In this document: piece by piece, positions 32,117 to 40,915 of the stretch | Layout: every line of letters begins with the position of its first letter | Position numbering within the stretch: position 1 is the stretch's first letter | NCBI GenBank assembly: GCA_002238725.1 | Contig: MPMX01000041.1 | Coordinates: 1 to 41,797 of the forward strand | Origin: Rhodospirillaceae bacterium bin65 | Lineage (GTDB): Bacteria; Pseudomonadota; Alphaproteobacteria; Bin65 | DNA length: 41,797 nucleotides | Reading direction: 5' to 3' | The notes under the pieces: generated by a model | Databases searched by the model: none | Seen by the model: the letters and a program-made list of their open reading frames with translations, nothing else | Told to the model about the DNA's origin: nothing | Made by a program: the position numbers and the translations under genes

Positions 32117-33931
32117 TCACCCTGCAATGACAGCCCCGTCGTCGATCAGGAACTGGACGTCTTCCCGGTCCTTCCAGTCGTCGGCGCGCAGCTTGCCGGC
32201 GAGGTGCAGGCCGCCGCCGCCGGCTTTGAGCAGGGCGTCGCCGAGCGGTTCGCCCAGGCTGCGGAAGGCGATGGCCTTGAGGCGCCCGCCCTGCGCATCG
32301 GCGAGGAAACAGCGGACGTGGTTTTCGCCGACGACAACGGCTTTCGCGATCCGCGCGCCCGACAGCGCAAAGCGCGGCTCCGGATTGCCGGCCCCGAACG
32401 GCCCGACCCGCTCGATCTGCTCCTGGAGCGCGCGGGTCGCTGCCGCCGGCGTCAGGACGCCGTCGATCCCCATCGTGCGGACCGCGCCGGCTTGCGCTAC
32501 CGCGTCCCCGACCCGCTCGCACAGGAAAGCGTGCAGCGCCTCGACCGTGCCGGCCTCGACCGTGAAACCCGCCGCCATCTTGTGGCCGCCGCCGTTGACC
32601 AGCAGGCCGGCCTGCCGGGCGGCGATCACCGCGGCGCCCAGGTCGACCCCGGCGATCGAGCGGCAGGAGCCCTTGCCGATCCCGTCCGCGATCCCGACCA
32701 CGCAGGCCGGCCGGTTGGTCCGCTCGACGATGCGCGATGCGACGATGCCGATGACGCCGGGATGCCAGCCGTCGCCGGCGACCAGGATCAGCGGCAGGCC
32801 CTCTGCCGCCTGCGCCTCGGCCCTTTCGAGCGCAGCGGCCAGCACGCCCTGTTCGATGGTCTTGCGCTCGGTATTGAAGCGGTCGAGTTCTTCCGCCAGC
32901 TGCCGGGCCTCGGCCGGAATTTCGGTCGTCAGCAATCGCGCGCCCAGATCGGCCCGGCCGACCCGCCCGCCGGCGTTGACCCGCGGCCCGAGCAGGAAGC
33001 CGGCATGGTAGGCGCCGGGCGCGCTCGCCATCCGCGCGACATCGGCCAGCGCCGCCAGCCCGGTATTGCGCCGCCGCGCCATGATCCTGAGGCCCTGAGC
33101 GACCAATGCCCGGTTCAGGCCCTGCAGCGGCACGACATCGCAGACCGTCCCGAGCGCGACCAGATCGAGCAGCGCCATCAGGTCGGGTTCCGGCTGCCCC
33201 TCGAACCGGCCGCGTTCCCGCAGCGCGCGGTTGAGCGCGACCAGCAGCAGGAAGGTCACGCCGACGGCGGCCAGCGTCTTGTGCGGGCTGTCCTCGTCCA
33301 GCCGGTTCGGATTGACGACCGCGACGGCCGGCGGCAGGGCCGGTTCGGCGACGTGATGATCCAGGACAACGACGTCGAGGCCGGCGGCCTGTGCTGCGGC
33401 CAGCGGCTCGTGCGCGGAGATTCCGCAATCGACGGTCAGGACCAGGCGGACGCCCTCATCGTGCAAACGGAGCAAGGCGCCGGTATTGGGGCCGTAGCCC
33501 TCGGCGATCCGGTCCGGCACATAGAGGCGCAGCGGTGCGCCCAAGGCGGCGAAATAGCGATGCAGCAGGGCCGCCGAGGTCGCGCCGTCGACATCGTAGT
33601 CGCCGAACACAGCCATCGGTTCGCGGCTTTCCAGCGCCGCAACGATCCGGGCGACCGCGGCATCCATATCCTTCAGATGCGACGGGTCCGGCAGCGACGC
33701 CTTCAGGCTGGGTTCGAGAAAGTCCCCTGCGGTTTCCGGCACGATGCCGCGGTTCGCCAGCAGCCGGCCGACGATTTCCGGCAGGCCGAGGCGCTGGGCC
33801 AGCGCCATGCCCATGCGTTCGTCGGCCTCCGGCGACCCGCCCGGCACACCGGACGTGCGCGCCTGCCAGCGCCGGTCGCCGAGCGAGCGCTCGACTCCCA
33901 GGATCGCGGGCGGGGCCGCGCCGTCAGGCAT
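32117..33931 (-). CDS. recJ: single-stranded-DNA-specific exonuclease RecJ
   Basis: A 604-residue 5'-3' exonuclease acting in recombinational repair and mismatch repair. The DHH-family motifs are present: DYDVDGATSA (residues 111-120) with metal-binding aspartates, LTVDCGISAHE and VVVLDHHVAEP. The DHHA1 domain carries VNGGGHKMAAGF, followed by the C-terminal OB-like domain ending with EDVQFLIDDGAVIAG. Length and order are standard. It is the last gene of a minus-strand run, 23 bp downstream of glpX. This order (hom-glpX-recJ) is common in alphaproteobacteria. Confidence 0.96.
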   Translation of the reverse strand: MPDGAAPPAILGVERSLGDRRWQARTSGVPGGSPEADERMGMALAQRLGLPEIVGRLLANRGIVPETAGDFLEPSLKASLPDPSHLKDMDAAVARIVAALESREPMAVFGDYDVDGATSAALLHRYFAALGAPLRLYVPDRIAEGYGPNTGALLRLHDEGVRLVLTVDCGISAHEPLAAAQAAGLDVVVLDHHVAEPALPPAVAVVNPNRLDEDSPHKTLAAVGVTFLLLVALNRALRERGRFEGQPEPDLMALLDLVALGTVCDVVPLQGLNRALVAQGLRIMARRRNTGLAALADVARMASAPGAYHAGFLLGPRVNAGGRVGRADLGARLLTTEIPAEARQLAEELDRFNTERKTIEQGVLAAALERAEAQAAEGLPLILVAGDGWHPGVIGIVASRIVERTNRPACVVGIADGIGKGSCRSIAGVDLGAAVIAARQAGLLVNGGGHKMAAGFTVEAGTVEALHAFLCERVGDAVAQAGAVRTMGIDGVLTPAAATRALQEQIERVGPFGAGNPEPRFALSGARIAKAVVVGENHVRCFLADAQGGRLKAIAFRSLGEPLGDALLKAGGGGLHLAGKLRADDWKDREDVQFLIDDGAVIAG

Positions 33932-33954
33932 TCGCGCCGAATTCGGGCATGGGG

Positions 33955-34932
33955 CTATAGATCCGGAGCCGCCTTGCGCTTGAAGTTGTGGGTCGCCTCG
34001 ATGGTCCGGACGGTGCCGGATTTCGAGCGCATGATGATGGAATGGGTCGCCGCGCCGGTGCCCCAGCGGCGCACGCCGCGCACCATGGACCCGTCGGTGA
34101 CGCCGGTGGCGGCGAACATGACATCGCCGTGGGCCATATCGTCGAGACTGTAGACCCGGTTCTGATCCTCGATCCCGGCCTGACGCCCGCGGTGGCGTTC
34201 GTCCGCGTTGCGGAACAGCAGCCGGCCCTGCATCTGGCCGCCGATGCAGCGCAGCGCCGCCGCCGCCAGCACCCCTTCCGGCGCGCCGCCGGTGCCGAGG
34301 TAGATGTCGGTGCCGCTGTCCGGTTTCGAGGTGGCGATGACGCCGCTGACGTCGCCGTCGGAGATCAGCTTGATCCGCGCGCCGGCTTCGCGGACCTTCG
34401 CGATCAGCCCGGCATGACGCGGCCGGTCCAGGATGCAGGCGACCAGATCCTGCACCTCGACGCCCTTGGCCGCGGCGAGCGCCTTCAGGTTGGCCGCCGG
34501 TTCGGCGTCGATATCGATCAGGTCGGCCGGCAGGCCGCCGCCGACCGCGATCTTGTCCATGTAGACATCGGGCGCATGCAGGAACCCGCCCTGTTCCGCC
34601 ATGGCGATGACGGCCAGCGCGTTCTCCGTGCCCTTGGCGGTGATCGTCGTGCCCTCCAGCGGGTCGAGCGCGATATCGACCTTGGGCCCGCCGGCGCCGA
34701 CCTTCTCGCCGATGAACAGCATCGGCGCCTCGTCGCGCTCGCCCTCGCCGATCACAACGACTCCGTCGATCGCCAGCACGTTCAGCGCCTTGCGCATGGC
34801 GTCGACCGCAGCCTGGTCCGCGGCTTTCTCGTCGCCCCGCCCCATCAGGCGCGAAGCCGCCAGCGCCGCCGCTTCCGTCACGCGAACCGCCTCCAGGGCC
34901 AGGTTGCGTTCCAGTACGTTCCCTTCAGCCAT
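33955..34932 (-). CDS. glpX: class II fructose-1,6-bisphosphatase
   Basis: 325 residues. It hydrolyses fructose-1,6-bisphosphate in gluconeogenesis; related enzymes also act on sedoheptulose-1,7-bisphosphate. The motifs IGEGERDEAP (61-70) and DIALDPLEGTTITAKG (87 onward) supply metal and substrate ligands, and SDGDVSGVIAT and GTGGAPEGVLAAAALR are the family's later signatures. It starts 27 bp after the end of hom and is followed 23 bp later by recJ. Confidence 0.96.
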   Translation of the reverse strand: MAEGNVLERNLALEAVRVTEAAALAASRLMGRGDEKAADQAAVDAMRKALNVLAIDGVVVIGEGERDEAPMLFIGEKVGAGGPKVDIALDPLEGTTITAKGTENALAVIAMAEQGGFLHAPDVYMDKIAVGGGLPADLIDIDAEPAANLKALAAAKGVEVQDLVACILDRPRHAGLIAKVREAGARIKLISDGDVSGVIATSKPDSGTDIYLGTGGAPEGVLAAAALRCIGGQMQGRLLFRNADERHRGRQAGIEDQNRVYSLDDMAHGDVMFAATGVTDGSMVRGVRRWGTGAATHSIIMRSKSGTVRTIEATHNFKRKAAPDL

Positions 34933-34959
34933 GCTTCCCGCGTGTCCTCTTGCCGTCGT

Positions 34960-36252
34960 TCACGAGTCCTCGATACGGATCAGGCAGGGATCTTCCAGAA
35001 CCGTCCCCAGCCCGCCGATCCGGACCAGCGCGCGCTTCAACGCCGCCTCGCCGGTCTCATGGGTCGTCAGCACCACCGGCACCGGATCGTTCGGCGCCCG
35101 GCCGCGCTGAAACACGTTCTCCAGCGATACCTGCTCGTCGCGCAATGCAGCGGCGATGTCAGCCATCACACCGGGCTGGTCGCGCACGATCAGCCGGACA
35201 TAAAAAGCGCCGCGCCGGGCCTCCGCATCCGCCCTCCGTTGCGGCTTCAGCGCGGCGGCCGGGATGCCGAAAGCCGGCAGGGCGCGGCCGCGCGCGATAT
35301 CGACGATATCGGCGACGACGGCCGAGGCGGTCGGCCCCGCCCCGGCGCCCCTGCCCTCGTAGGTCGTATCGTCCGCGGCGTCCGACTGCACCATGACGGC
35401 GTTGTAGACCCCGTCGACCGCGCCGAGCGGCGAGCCGCGCCGCACCATGCAGGGCTCGACATGCTGCTCGATCCCGCTGTCCGTCAAAGCGCCGATGCCG
35501 AGCAGCTTGATGCGATAGTCCAGATCCTCGGCAAACTGGATATCGACCGGCGTGACCTTGCGGATCCCGGCGATCGAGACACCGGCGAAATCGACTGTCA
35601 CGCCGAAAGCGAGGCTGGTCAGGATGGCGAGCTTGTGGGCAGCGTCGATCCCGTCGACATCGAAGCGGGGGTCGGCTTCGGCATAGCCGAGCTGCTGGGC
35701 CTCTTCGAGCACATCTTCGAACGGCCGGCCGCTGCGGCGCATATCGGTCAGGATATAGTTGCAGGTGCCGTTCAGGATGCCGATAACCCGGCCGATCCGG
35801 TTGCCGGCCAGGCCCTCGCGCATCGCCTTGACGATCGGGATGCCGCCGGCGACCCCGGCCTCGAAGGACAGGGCGACCCCGGCGGAATCGGCCTTGCCCG
35901 CCAGCGCCGCGCCATGTTCGGCGATCAGCGCCTTGTTGGCGGTGACGACAGGCGTGCCGGCGGCGAGCGCGGCCTCTACGGCCTGCCCGGCCGGCCCATC
36001 GGCCCCGCCGATCAGCTCGACAAACACGTCATGGCCGCCGGCGCCGGCCATGGCCACCGGATCGTCGTGCCAGAGCGCACCGGACAGATCGATGCCGCGG
36101 TCCTTCGCCGGGTCGCGCGCACTGACCGCCGCGACGGTCAAACGGCATCCGGCCCGGGCGGCGATCAGATCGCCGTTGCGGTGCAGCAGGTCCACAACGC
36201 CGGCGCCGACCGTTCCGAGGCCGGCGACGGCAAGTCTGATTTCGTCGCTCAC
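34960..36252 (-). CDS. hom: homoserine dehydrogenase
   Basis: 430 residues. It reduces aspartate semialdehyde to homoserine for threonine and methionine synthesis. The N-terminal Rossmann motif is LAVAGLGTVGAGVVDLL, the catalytic domain includes GILNGTCNYIL and EADPRFDVDGIDAAHKL, and a C-terminal ACT domain (about 350-430, FYVRLIVRDQPGVMADIA) suggests feedback control by threonine. The GTG at 36252 is chosen because VSDEIRLAVAG matches the family start; a TTG at 36285 is unlikely. The gene is 42 bp downstream of the aminotransferase. Confidence 0.96.
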   Translation of the reverse strand: MSDEIRLAVAGLGTVGAGVVDLLHRNGDLIAARAGCRLTVAAVSARDPAKDRGIDLSGALWHDDPVAMAGAGGHDVFVELIGGADGPAGQAVEAALAAGTPVVTANKALIAEHGAALAGKADSAGVALSFEAGVAGGIPIVKAMREGLAGNRIGRVIGILNGTCNYILTDMRRSGRPFEDVLEEAQQLGYAEADPRFDVDGIDAAHKLAILTSLAFGVTVDFAGVSIAGIRKVTPVDIQFAEDLDYRIKLLGIGALTDSGIEQHVEPCMVRRGSPLGAVDGVYNAVMVQSDAADDTTYEGRGAGAGPTASAVVADIVDIARGRALPAFGIPAAALKPQRRADAEARRGAFYVRLIVRDQPGVMADIAAALRDEQVSLENVFQRGRAPNDPVPVVLTTHETGEAALKRALVRIGGLGTVLEDPCLIRIEDS

Positions 36253-36294
36253 ATTAACCCGCTTTGCGGAACACCGATTCGACAACCCGGCCGG

Positions 36295-37488
36295 TCACCC
36301 ACCGACCGCACCGCCGGAAAGGAAAGCCTTGATATTGCGGGTCGCCTGCCGGATGCGCTGCCGGTTCTCGACCAGCGCGACCCGGAGATAACCCTCGCCA
36401 TATTCGCCGAATCCGATACCCGGCGATACCGCGACTTTTGCCTCGCCGAGCAGCAGCTTGGCAAATTCCATCGAACCCATATTGGCAAAGCGCTGCGGCA
36501 GCGGCACCCAAGCGAACATGGTCGCCGGCGGGCTCGGCACGTCCCACCCGGCCGCCGCCAGCCCTTCGACCAGCGCATCGCGCCGTTTGCGGTAGAGATC
36601 CCGGAACTCTTCGACGCAGTCCTGCGGGCCGTTCAGCGCCGCCGTGGCCGCGACCTGGATCGGCGTGAAGGCGCCGTAATCGACATAGGATTTCACATGG
36701 GCCAATGCCTGGACCAGCCGTTCGCTGCCGACCGCGAAGCCGACGCGCCAGCCCGGCATCGAATAGGTCTTGCTGAGCGACTGGAACTCGATGGCAATGT
36801 CCCGGGCGCCGGGCACCTCCAGAATGGACGGCGGCGGGTTGCCGTCGAAAAAAATTTCCGCATAGGCGAGATCGGAGACGATCAGAAGTTCGTTACGCCG
36901 GCAGAAGTCGACGACTTCCCGGTAGAAATCGAGATCGACGACCTGCGCCGTCGGGTTCGAGGGAAAGTTCAGGATCAGCGCAGTCGGCGGCGGCACCGAA
37001 TGGCGCACCGCACGCTCCAGCTCGTGGAGATAATCGTGGGCCGGGGTCAGCGGCAGATGGCGGATCGAGGCCCCGGCAATGATGAAAGCGTAGCTGTGGA
37101 TCGGATAGGTCGGATTGGGCGCCACGATCATGTCGCCCGGCGCCACGATGGCCTGGGCCAGATTGACGAATCCCTCCTTCGAGCCGAGATTGACCACAAC
37201 CTCCCGCTCCGGATCGACCGTCACGTTGTGCCGCCGTTCGTAGTAAGCCGAGATCGCCCGGCGCAGGCCGGGGATGCCGCGCGAGGTCGAATAGCGATGC
37301 GTCCGCGGGTTGCGCACCGTCTCGACCAGCTTGTCGACGATATGGGCCGGCGTCGGGCTGTCCGGATTGCCCATGCCGAAATCGATGATGTCCTCGCCCG
37401 CGCTGCGCGCGCGATGTTTCATCGCGTTCACCTCGGCGAACAGATAGGGCGGCAGGCGCTTGAGTCGGTAGAACGGTTCGGCGGGCAT
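36295..37488 (-). CDS. class I/II aminotransferase (AlaC-like)
   Basis: 397 residues, a fold-type I PLP enzyme. The PLP lysine is K240 in SLSKTYSMPGWRVGF, with NFPSNPTAQ near residue 174 and SDLAYAEIFFDG near 205. It resembles glutamate-pyruvate aminotransferase AlaC and LL-diaminopimelate aminotransferases. The position just upstream of hom is typical for alphaproteobacteria and has led to annotation as aspartate or alanine aminotransferase. ATG 37488 is used; a GTG directly before it (37491) is equally possible. Confidence 0.92.
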   Translation of the reverse strand: MPAEPFYRLKRLPPYLFAEVNAMKHRARSAGEDIIDFGMGNPDSPTPAHIVDKLVETVRNPRTHRYSTSRGIPGLRRAISAYYERRHNVTVDPEREVVVNLGSKEGFVNLAQAIVAPGDMIVAPNPTYPIHSYAFIIAGASIRHLPLTPAHDYLHELERAVRHSVPPPTALILNFPSNPTAQVVDLDFYREVVDFCRRNELLIVSDLAYAEIFFDGNPPPSILEVPGARDIAIEFQSLSKTYSMPGWRVGFAVGSERLVQALAHVKSYVDYGAFTPIQVAATAALNGPQDCVEEFRDLYRKRRDALVEGLAAAGWDVPSPPATMFAWVPLPQRFANMGSMEFAKLLLGEAKVAVSPGIGFGEYGEGYLRVALVENRQRIRQATRNIKAFLSGGAVGG

Positions 37489-37527
37489 CACCGGTCGGCT
37501 ATCCTGTACCAGCGCTGAAGCGAGGGG

Positions 37528-38202
37528 TTATTGTTTCGGCGCGCGGCCGCCGGACATGTAGATATCGACCCGCGACGCAGAACCGCCGCCCTTGCGGACG
37601 CGGATCTTGCCGGACGGCACGCCCAGAGTGACCAGACCGTTCGCGACGGCGCGCGCGCGGGCCAGGGCGGTCTCCGCGGTTTCGCCCTTGCCGGCCCGGC
37701 CGATCACGGTCAGCGTACTCTTGAGCACGTTCTGAACCTGCGCGAGGCGCACGATCTTGCGGCCGCTGCCCTGCGGCAGGGATGTCGCCTTGGAGGCGAA
37801 CGTAACTGCGGCAACGAATCCGGAGCGGACCATTCGGACGCCGTCGACCACCCTGACCTTGGTTTCCGCCTTTGCGCTGCCCGGCCGGAAAATCTCGGCG
37901 CGGACGTCGCTCTCCGTCACTTTGTCCGGCGCCTTGCCGTAGCCGGCGGTCGGCCCGCCGCCTTCCAGATAGCGGGCATTGCGGCGGTCGGCGAAAAGGC
38001 CCTCCTGGATCTGCATGCGCTGCCGCTGGCTCTCCGCCTCCGGTTTGTCGGGTACCGTCGCCAGTTTCGGGAAGGGTTTGTCGGCGCCCGGAATCTCGGC
38101 CTTTTCCGCGCTCGAACAGGCGCCCAGGACGGCGACCGCCGCAATCAGCGCCGCAAATTTCGTCGTGCGCAGAAGCGGCATTTTCGGCTCGGCGACAATC
38201 AT
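37528..38202 (-). CDS. outer-membrane lipoprotein with OmpA-like C-terminal domain
   Basis: 224 residues. Residues 12-29 form a lipoprotein signal ending in the lipobox L26-G-A-C29, so the mature protein should be lipid-anchored at C29. Residues 30-130 are low in recognisable features, and about 135-215 resemble a peptidoglycan-binding OmpA-like domain (ALARARAVANGLVTLGVPSGKIRV). The ATG at 38202 has GGGAG nine bases upstream; an in-frame ATG at 38181 would still keep the lipobox. It lies 39 bp upstream of the aminotransferase gene and may be co-transcribed, although functionally unrelated. Confidence 0.82.
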   Translation of the reverse strand: MIVAEPKMPLLRTTKFAALIAAVAVLGACSSAEKAEIPGADKPFPKLATVPDKPEAESQRQRMQIQEGLFADRRNARYLEGGGPTAGYGKAPDKVTESDVRAEIFRPGSAKAETKVRVVDGVRMVRSGFVAAVTFASKATSLPQGSGRKIVRLAQVQNVLKSTLTVIGRAGKGETAETALARARAVANGLVTLGVPSGKIRVRKGGGSASRVDIYMSGGRAPKQ

Positions 38203-38502
38203 GATCGGAACTCCCGTTGCAGGCCGTTCAGCAAACCGCATGCCGGCCCGGCTGAGAAACAGGTAGCATATCCTGCCCGCTGCACGCCAACCGCCAGAGA
38301 GGTCGTCCGGCGCGCGGCATCGTGCGTCAACCCGTCGCCGCCGGGCGGACAACCGGTCATCCTGCCGGAAAAAATCCGGGATATACCTCACCGATATCGC
38401 CCGTATCCCGGAATTGCCGGCACCGGATCGCCACCGTCCCAGGCCCGGCCGTGCGCCCGGCAGGCGGCCGCTTTTCGCCCCTGGGCCGAATGGAACTGCA
38501 CC

Positions 38503-40302
38503 ATGACCGAATCGCCTGCTGACTCCGCATCTCCCGACATGGCCGCCGCCGCCGAACAGGTCGCGTCGATCGCCGAACGCAGCCGGAAAATCGTCGAGGA
38601 CTTCATGGCCTCGCAGAAGGAGGCCGGTCCGCAGGATCCGGACCCGCTCAACGTCGGCGGCGCGTTCATGGAACTGACCCGGCAGATGATGGCCGATCCC
38701 GCCCGGCTGTGGGAAATGCAGACCCGGTTCTGGTCCGACTATGCCGATCTGTGGACCGGCGCGGCGCAACGCATGGCGGGCGGCGAAGCGCCGAAACCGG
38801 AAATTGCGCCCGAGGCCGGCGACCGGCGCTTCAAGGACGCGGCCTGGACCGACAACGCCGCCTTCGAGTTCATCAAGCAGTCCTATCTGCTGGCGTCGCA
38901 CCATATCCAGAAATCCGTCGCCGAGACCGAAGGTCTGGACGACCGCACCGCCCACAAGGTGGAGTTCTTCACCAAACAATGGGTCGACGCGATGGCGCCG
39001 ACCAATTTCGCCGCGACCAACCCGGAGGTTCTGCGCGCGACCCTCGATTCCAAGGGCGAGAATCTGGTCAACGGGCTGAACAACCTGCTGACCGACCTGG
39101 AGCGCGGCAAGGGCAAGCTCGCCATCCGCATGACCGACGATTCCAAGTTCGAGGTCGGCGAGAATGTCGCCGCCTCGAAAGGCGCGGTCATCTTCGAGAA
39201 CGACCTGATGCAGCTCATCCAGTACACGCCGACGACCGAAAATGTCTACAAGGCGCCGCTGCTGATCGTTCCGCCGTGGATCAACAAGTTCTACATCCTG
39301 GACCTGCGAGACTCGAATTCCTTCATTCGCTGGGCAGTCTCGAAAGGCCACACGGTCTTCGTCGTCTCCTGGGTCAATCCGGATTCGGAACTCGCGGACA
39401 AGACCTTCGAAGACTATCTGACCGAGGGCCCGCTGGCCGCGATGGACGCCATCGAACAGGCGACCGGCGAGCGGCAGATCAACCTGATCGGCTATTGCCT
39501 GGGCGGCACGCTGACGGCCTGCACGATGGCCCATCTGGCGAACGGCGGCGCGGCCGACCGGGTGAAGAGCGTGACCTATTTCACCACCCTGGTCGATTTC
39601 GAGAATGCCGGAGACCTGTGCGTCTTTATCGACGACGAGCAGCTGAAGGGCCTGGAGCAGCGGATGGCCAAATACGGCTATCTCGAAGGCAAGGACATGG
39701 CCAACACCTTCAACATGCTGCGGGCCAACGACCTGATCTGGTCTTTCGTCATCAACAACTACCTGCTCGGCAAGGATCCCTTCCCGTTCGACCTGCTCTA
39801 TTGGAACTCGGATTCAACGCGCATGCCGTCGGCCATGCACATGTTCTATCTGCGCAACATGTACCAGCGGAACCTGCTGGTCGAACCGGGCGCCATCGAC
39901 CTGCTCGGCACGCCGATCGACCTGGGCGCGGTCGAGACGCCGACCTTCATCCTGTCGACCAAGGACGACCATATCGCGCCCTGGAAGGCGACCTATTCCG
40001 GGACGCAGCTCTATGGCGGCCCGGTGAAATTCTGCCTCAGCGGCTCCGGCCACATCGCCGGCGTGGTCAACCCCGAGGGCTCAGAGAAATACGGCTACTG
40101 GACGAATACCCGGAACCCGGCCGATCCCGACAAATGGTTCGCCGGCGCGAAGCAGCACGAAGGCTCCTGGTGGCCCGAATGGCACCGCTGGATCGCGCGG
40201 AAGGCGGGCGGGAAGGTGGCGGCGCGCGAACCCGGCGATGGCGGGCTGAAGATCATCGAGCCGGCCCCCGGCCGCTACGTCAAGGTCCGCGCGACGGACT
40301 AA
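38503..40302 (+). CDS. phaC: class I polyhydroxyalkanoate synthase
   Basis: 599 residues. It polymerises 3-hydroxyacyl-CoA into storage polyester on granules. The lipase-like box GYCLGG gives the catalytic Cys332, with the triad Asp in STKDDHIAPW and His in SGSGHIAGVVNP. The N-terminal PhaC_N domain has FIKQSYLLASHHIQ. Length matches class I (single-subunit) enzymes. The ATG at 38503 is the only suitable start, although no clear ribosome-binding site is visible. No phaA, phaB or phasin gene is adjacent. It is divergent from the lipoprotein gene across 300 bp. Confidence 0.95.
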   Translation: MTESPADSASPDMAAAAEQVASIAERSRKIVEDFMASQKEAGPQDPDPLNVGGAFMELTRQMMADPARLWEMQTRFWSDYADLWTGAAQRMAGGEAPKPEIAPEAGDRRFKDAAWTDNAAFEFIKQSYLLASHHIQKSVAETEGLDDRTAHKVEFFTKQWVDAMAPTNFAATNPEVLRATLDSKGENLVNGLNNLLTDLERGKGKLAIRMTDDSKFEVGENVAASKGAVIFENDLMQLIQYTPTTENVYKAPLLIVPPWINKFYILDLRDSNSFIRWAVSKGHTVFVVSWVNPDSELADKTFEDYLTEGPLAAMDAIEQATGERQINLIGYCLGGTLTACTMAHLANGGAADRVKSVTYFTTLVDFENAGDLCVFIDDEQLKGLEQRMAKYGYLEGKDMANTFNMLRANDLIWSFVINNYLLGKDPFPFDLLYWNSDSTRMPSAMHMFYLRNMYQRNLLVEPGAIDLLGTPIDLGAVETPTFILSTKDDHIAPWKATYSGTQLYGGPVKFCLSGSGHIAGVVNPEGSEKYGYWTNTRNPADPDKWFAGAKQHEGSWWPEWHRWIARKAGGKVAAREPGDGGLKIIEPAPGRYVKVRATD

Positions 40303-40545
40303 AGCAATCTCCGATCAAGGATCTGCACGACGGCAAATTCACCCTAAAAAATTCCCGAGGCATAAGGGACCTCGATTCGGGTTCATCTGCTATACTTTGT
40401 TTTTTCCAAATTCCCCGACTAACCACAGATGGAACGCAACGATGATCCAAGGTTTCTCGCAAGGTCGATAGAATGAACGGCATTGTGCTTGCGGCAACTG
40501 AAACGCATGCATCCCACAAGCAAAGCTTCACAATGGAGGTAATCG
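40303..40545 (+). promoter_or_regulatory. AT-rich leader with extended -10 promoter candidate
   Basis: This 243-bp stretch is much richer in AT than its surroundings. An extended -10 element, TGCTATACT, ends with TATACT at 40391-40396; the -35 region is weak. A small hairpin (CGAGG and CCTCG around nine bases) lies at 40355-40373. The leader would carry two tiny frames before the orphan gene: ATG 40429 (15 codons, MERNDDPRFLARSIE) and an overlapping one starting within GAATGAAC (about 41 codons). Their role, if any, is unknown. Confidence 0.35.
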
Positions 40546-40833
40546 TTGTCTGCGTTTCCCGGATCAAAAGAAGAACAAATTATGAGTTTCCTATCTGAGC
40601 GGGTATTCAATCCAATACTCGACTCGCCACGCGCATCCGAACAATTGAAGCAAGGATGTCGTCTTACAATCATAAGAATGAATCAGCGGGATGCTGCTGG
40701 TATGATTCAATATTTCTGGTCAGCAATTATCGGTACTGAGCGAAGCATCGGCTTTGCTGCTCAAATGAAGAATGAGGGATTCGATAGATTCGAGGAGGTA
40801 CTTGAAGAATTTCGACTAAAATTTCCTCCTTGA
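40546..40833 (+). CDS. orphan 95-residue protein, TTG start
   Basis: I do not recognise this protein. It is predicted from TTG 40546 because GGAGGT lies five bases upstream, the strongest ribosome-binding site nearby; an internal ATG at 40582 (MSFLSERVF) is the alternative. The sequence is rich in helix-forming residues, with a conserved-looking core RMNQRDAAGMIQYFWSAI and an acidic end RFEEVLEEFRLKF. No signal peptide or membrane segment is visible. Its codons are much more AT-rich than those of the flanking phaC and SDR genes, suggesting a different origin. It stands alone between phaC and a minus-strand SDR gene. Confidence 0.65.
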   Translation: MSAFPGSKEEQIMSFLSERVFNPILDSPRASEQLKQGCRLTIIRMNQRDAAGMIQYFWSAIIGTERSIGFAAQMKNEGFDRFEEVLEEFRLKFPP

Positions 40834-40915
40834 CTGAGAAATAATGAATTTGCTGAATTTGTATATCTACCGCGTATTGCAGTGGTGACAATCCAACACC
40901 CCAACACCCACCCCC

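Noticed and set aside
37531..38502. N-terminal extension of PHA synthase
   Set aside because: It lies antisense to the lipoprotein gene and has no similarity to PhaC; ATG 38503 gives normal class I length.
40280..40673. Minus-strand small frames opposite the orphan gene
   Set aside because: No ribosome-binding site or family similarity, and the plus-strand frame has a far better start signal.
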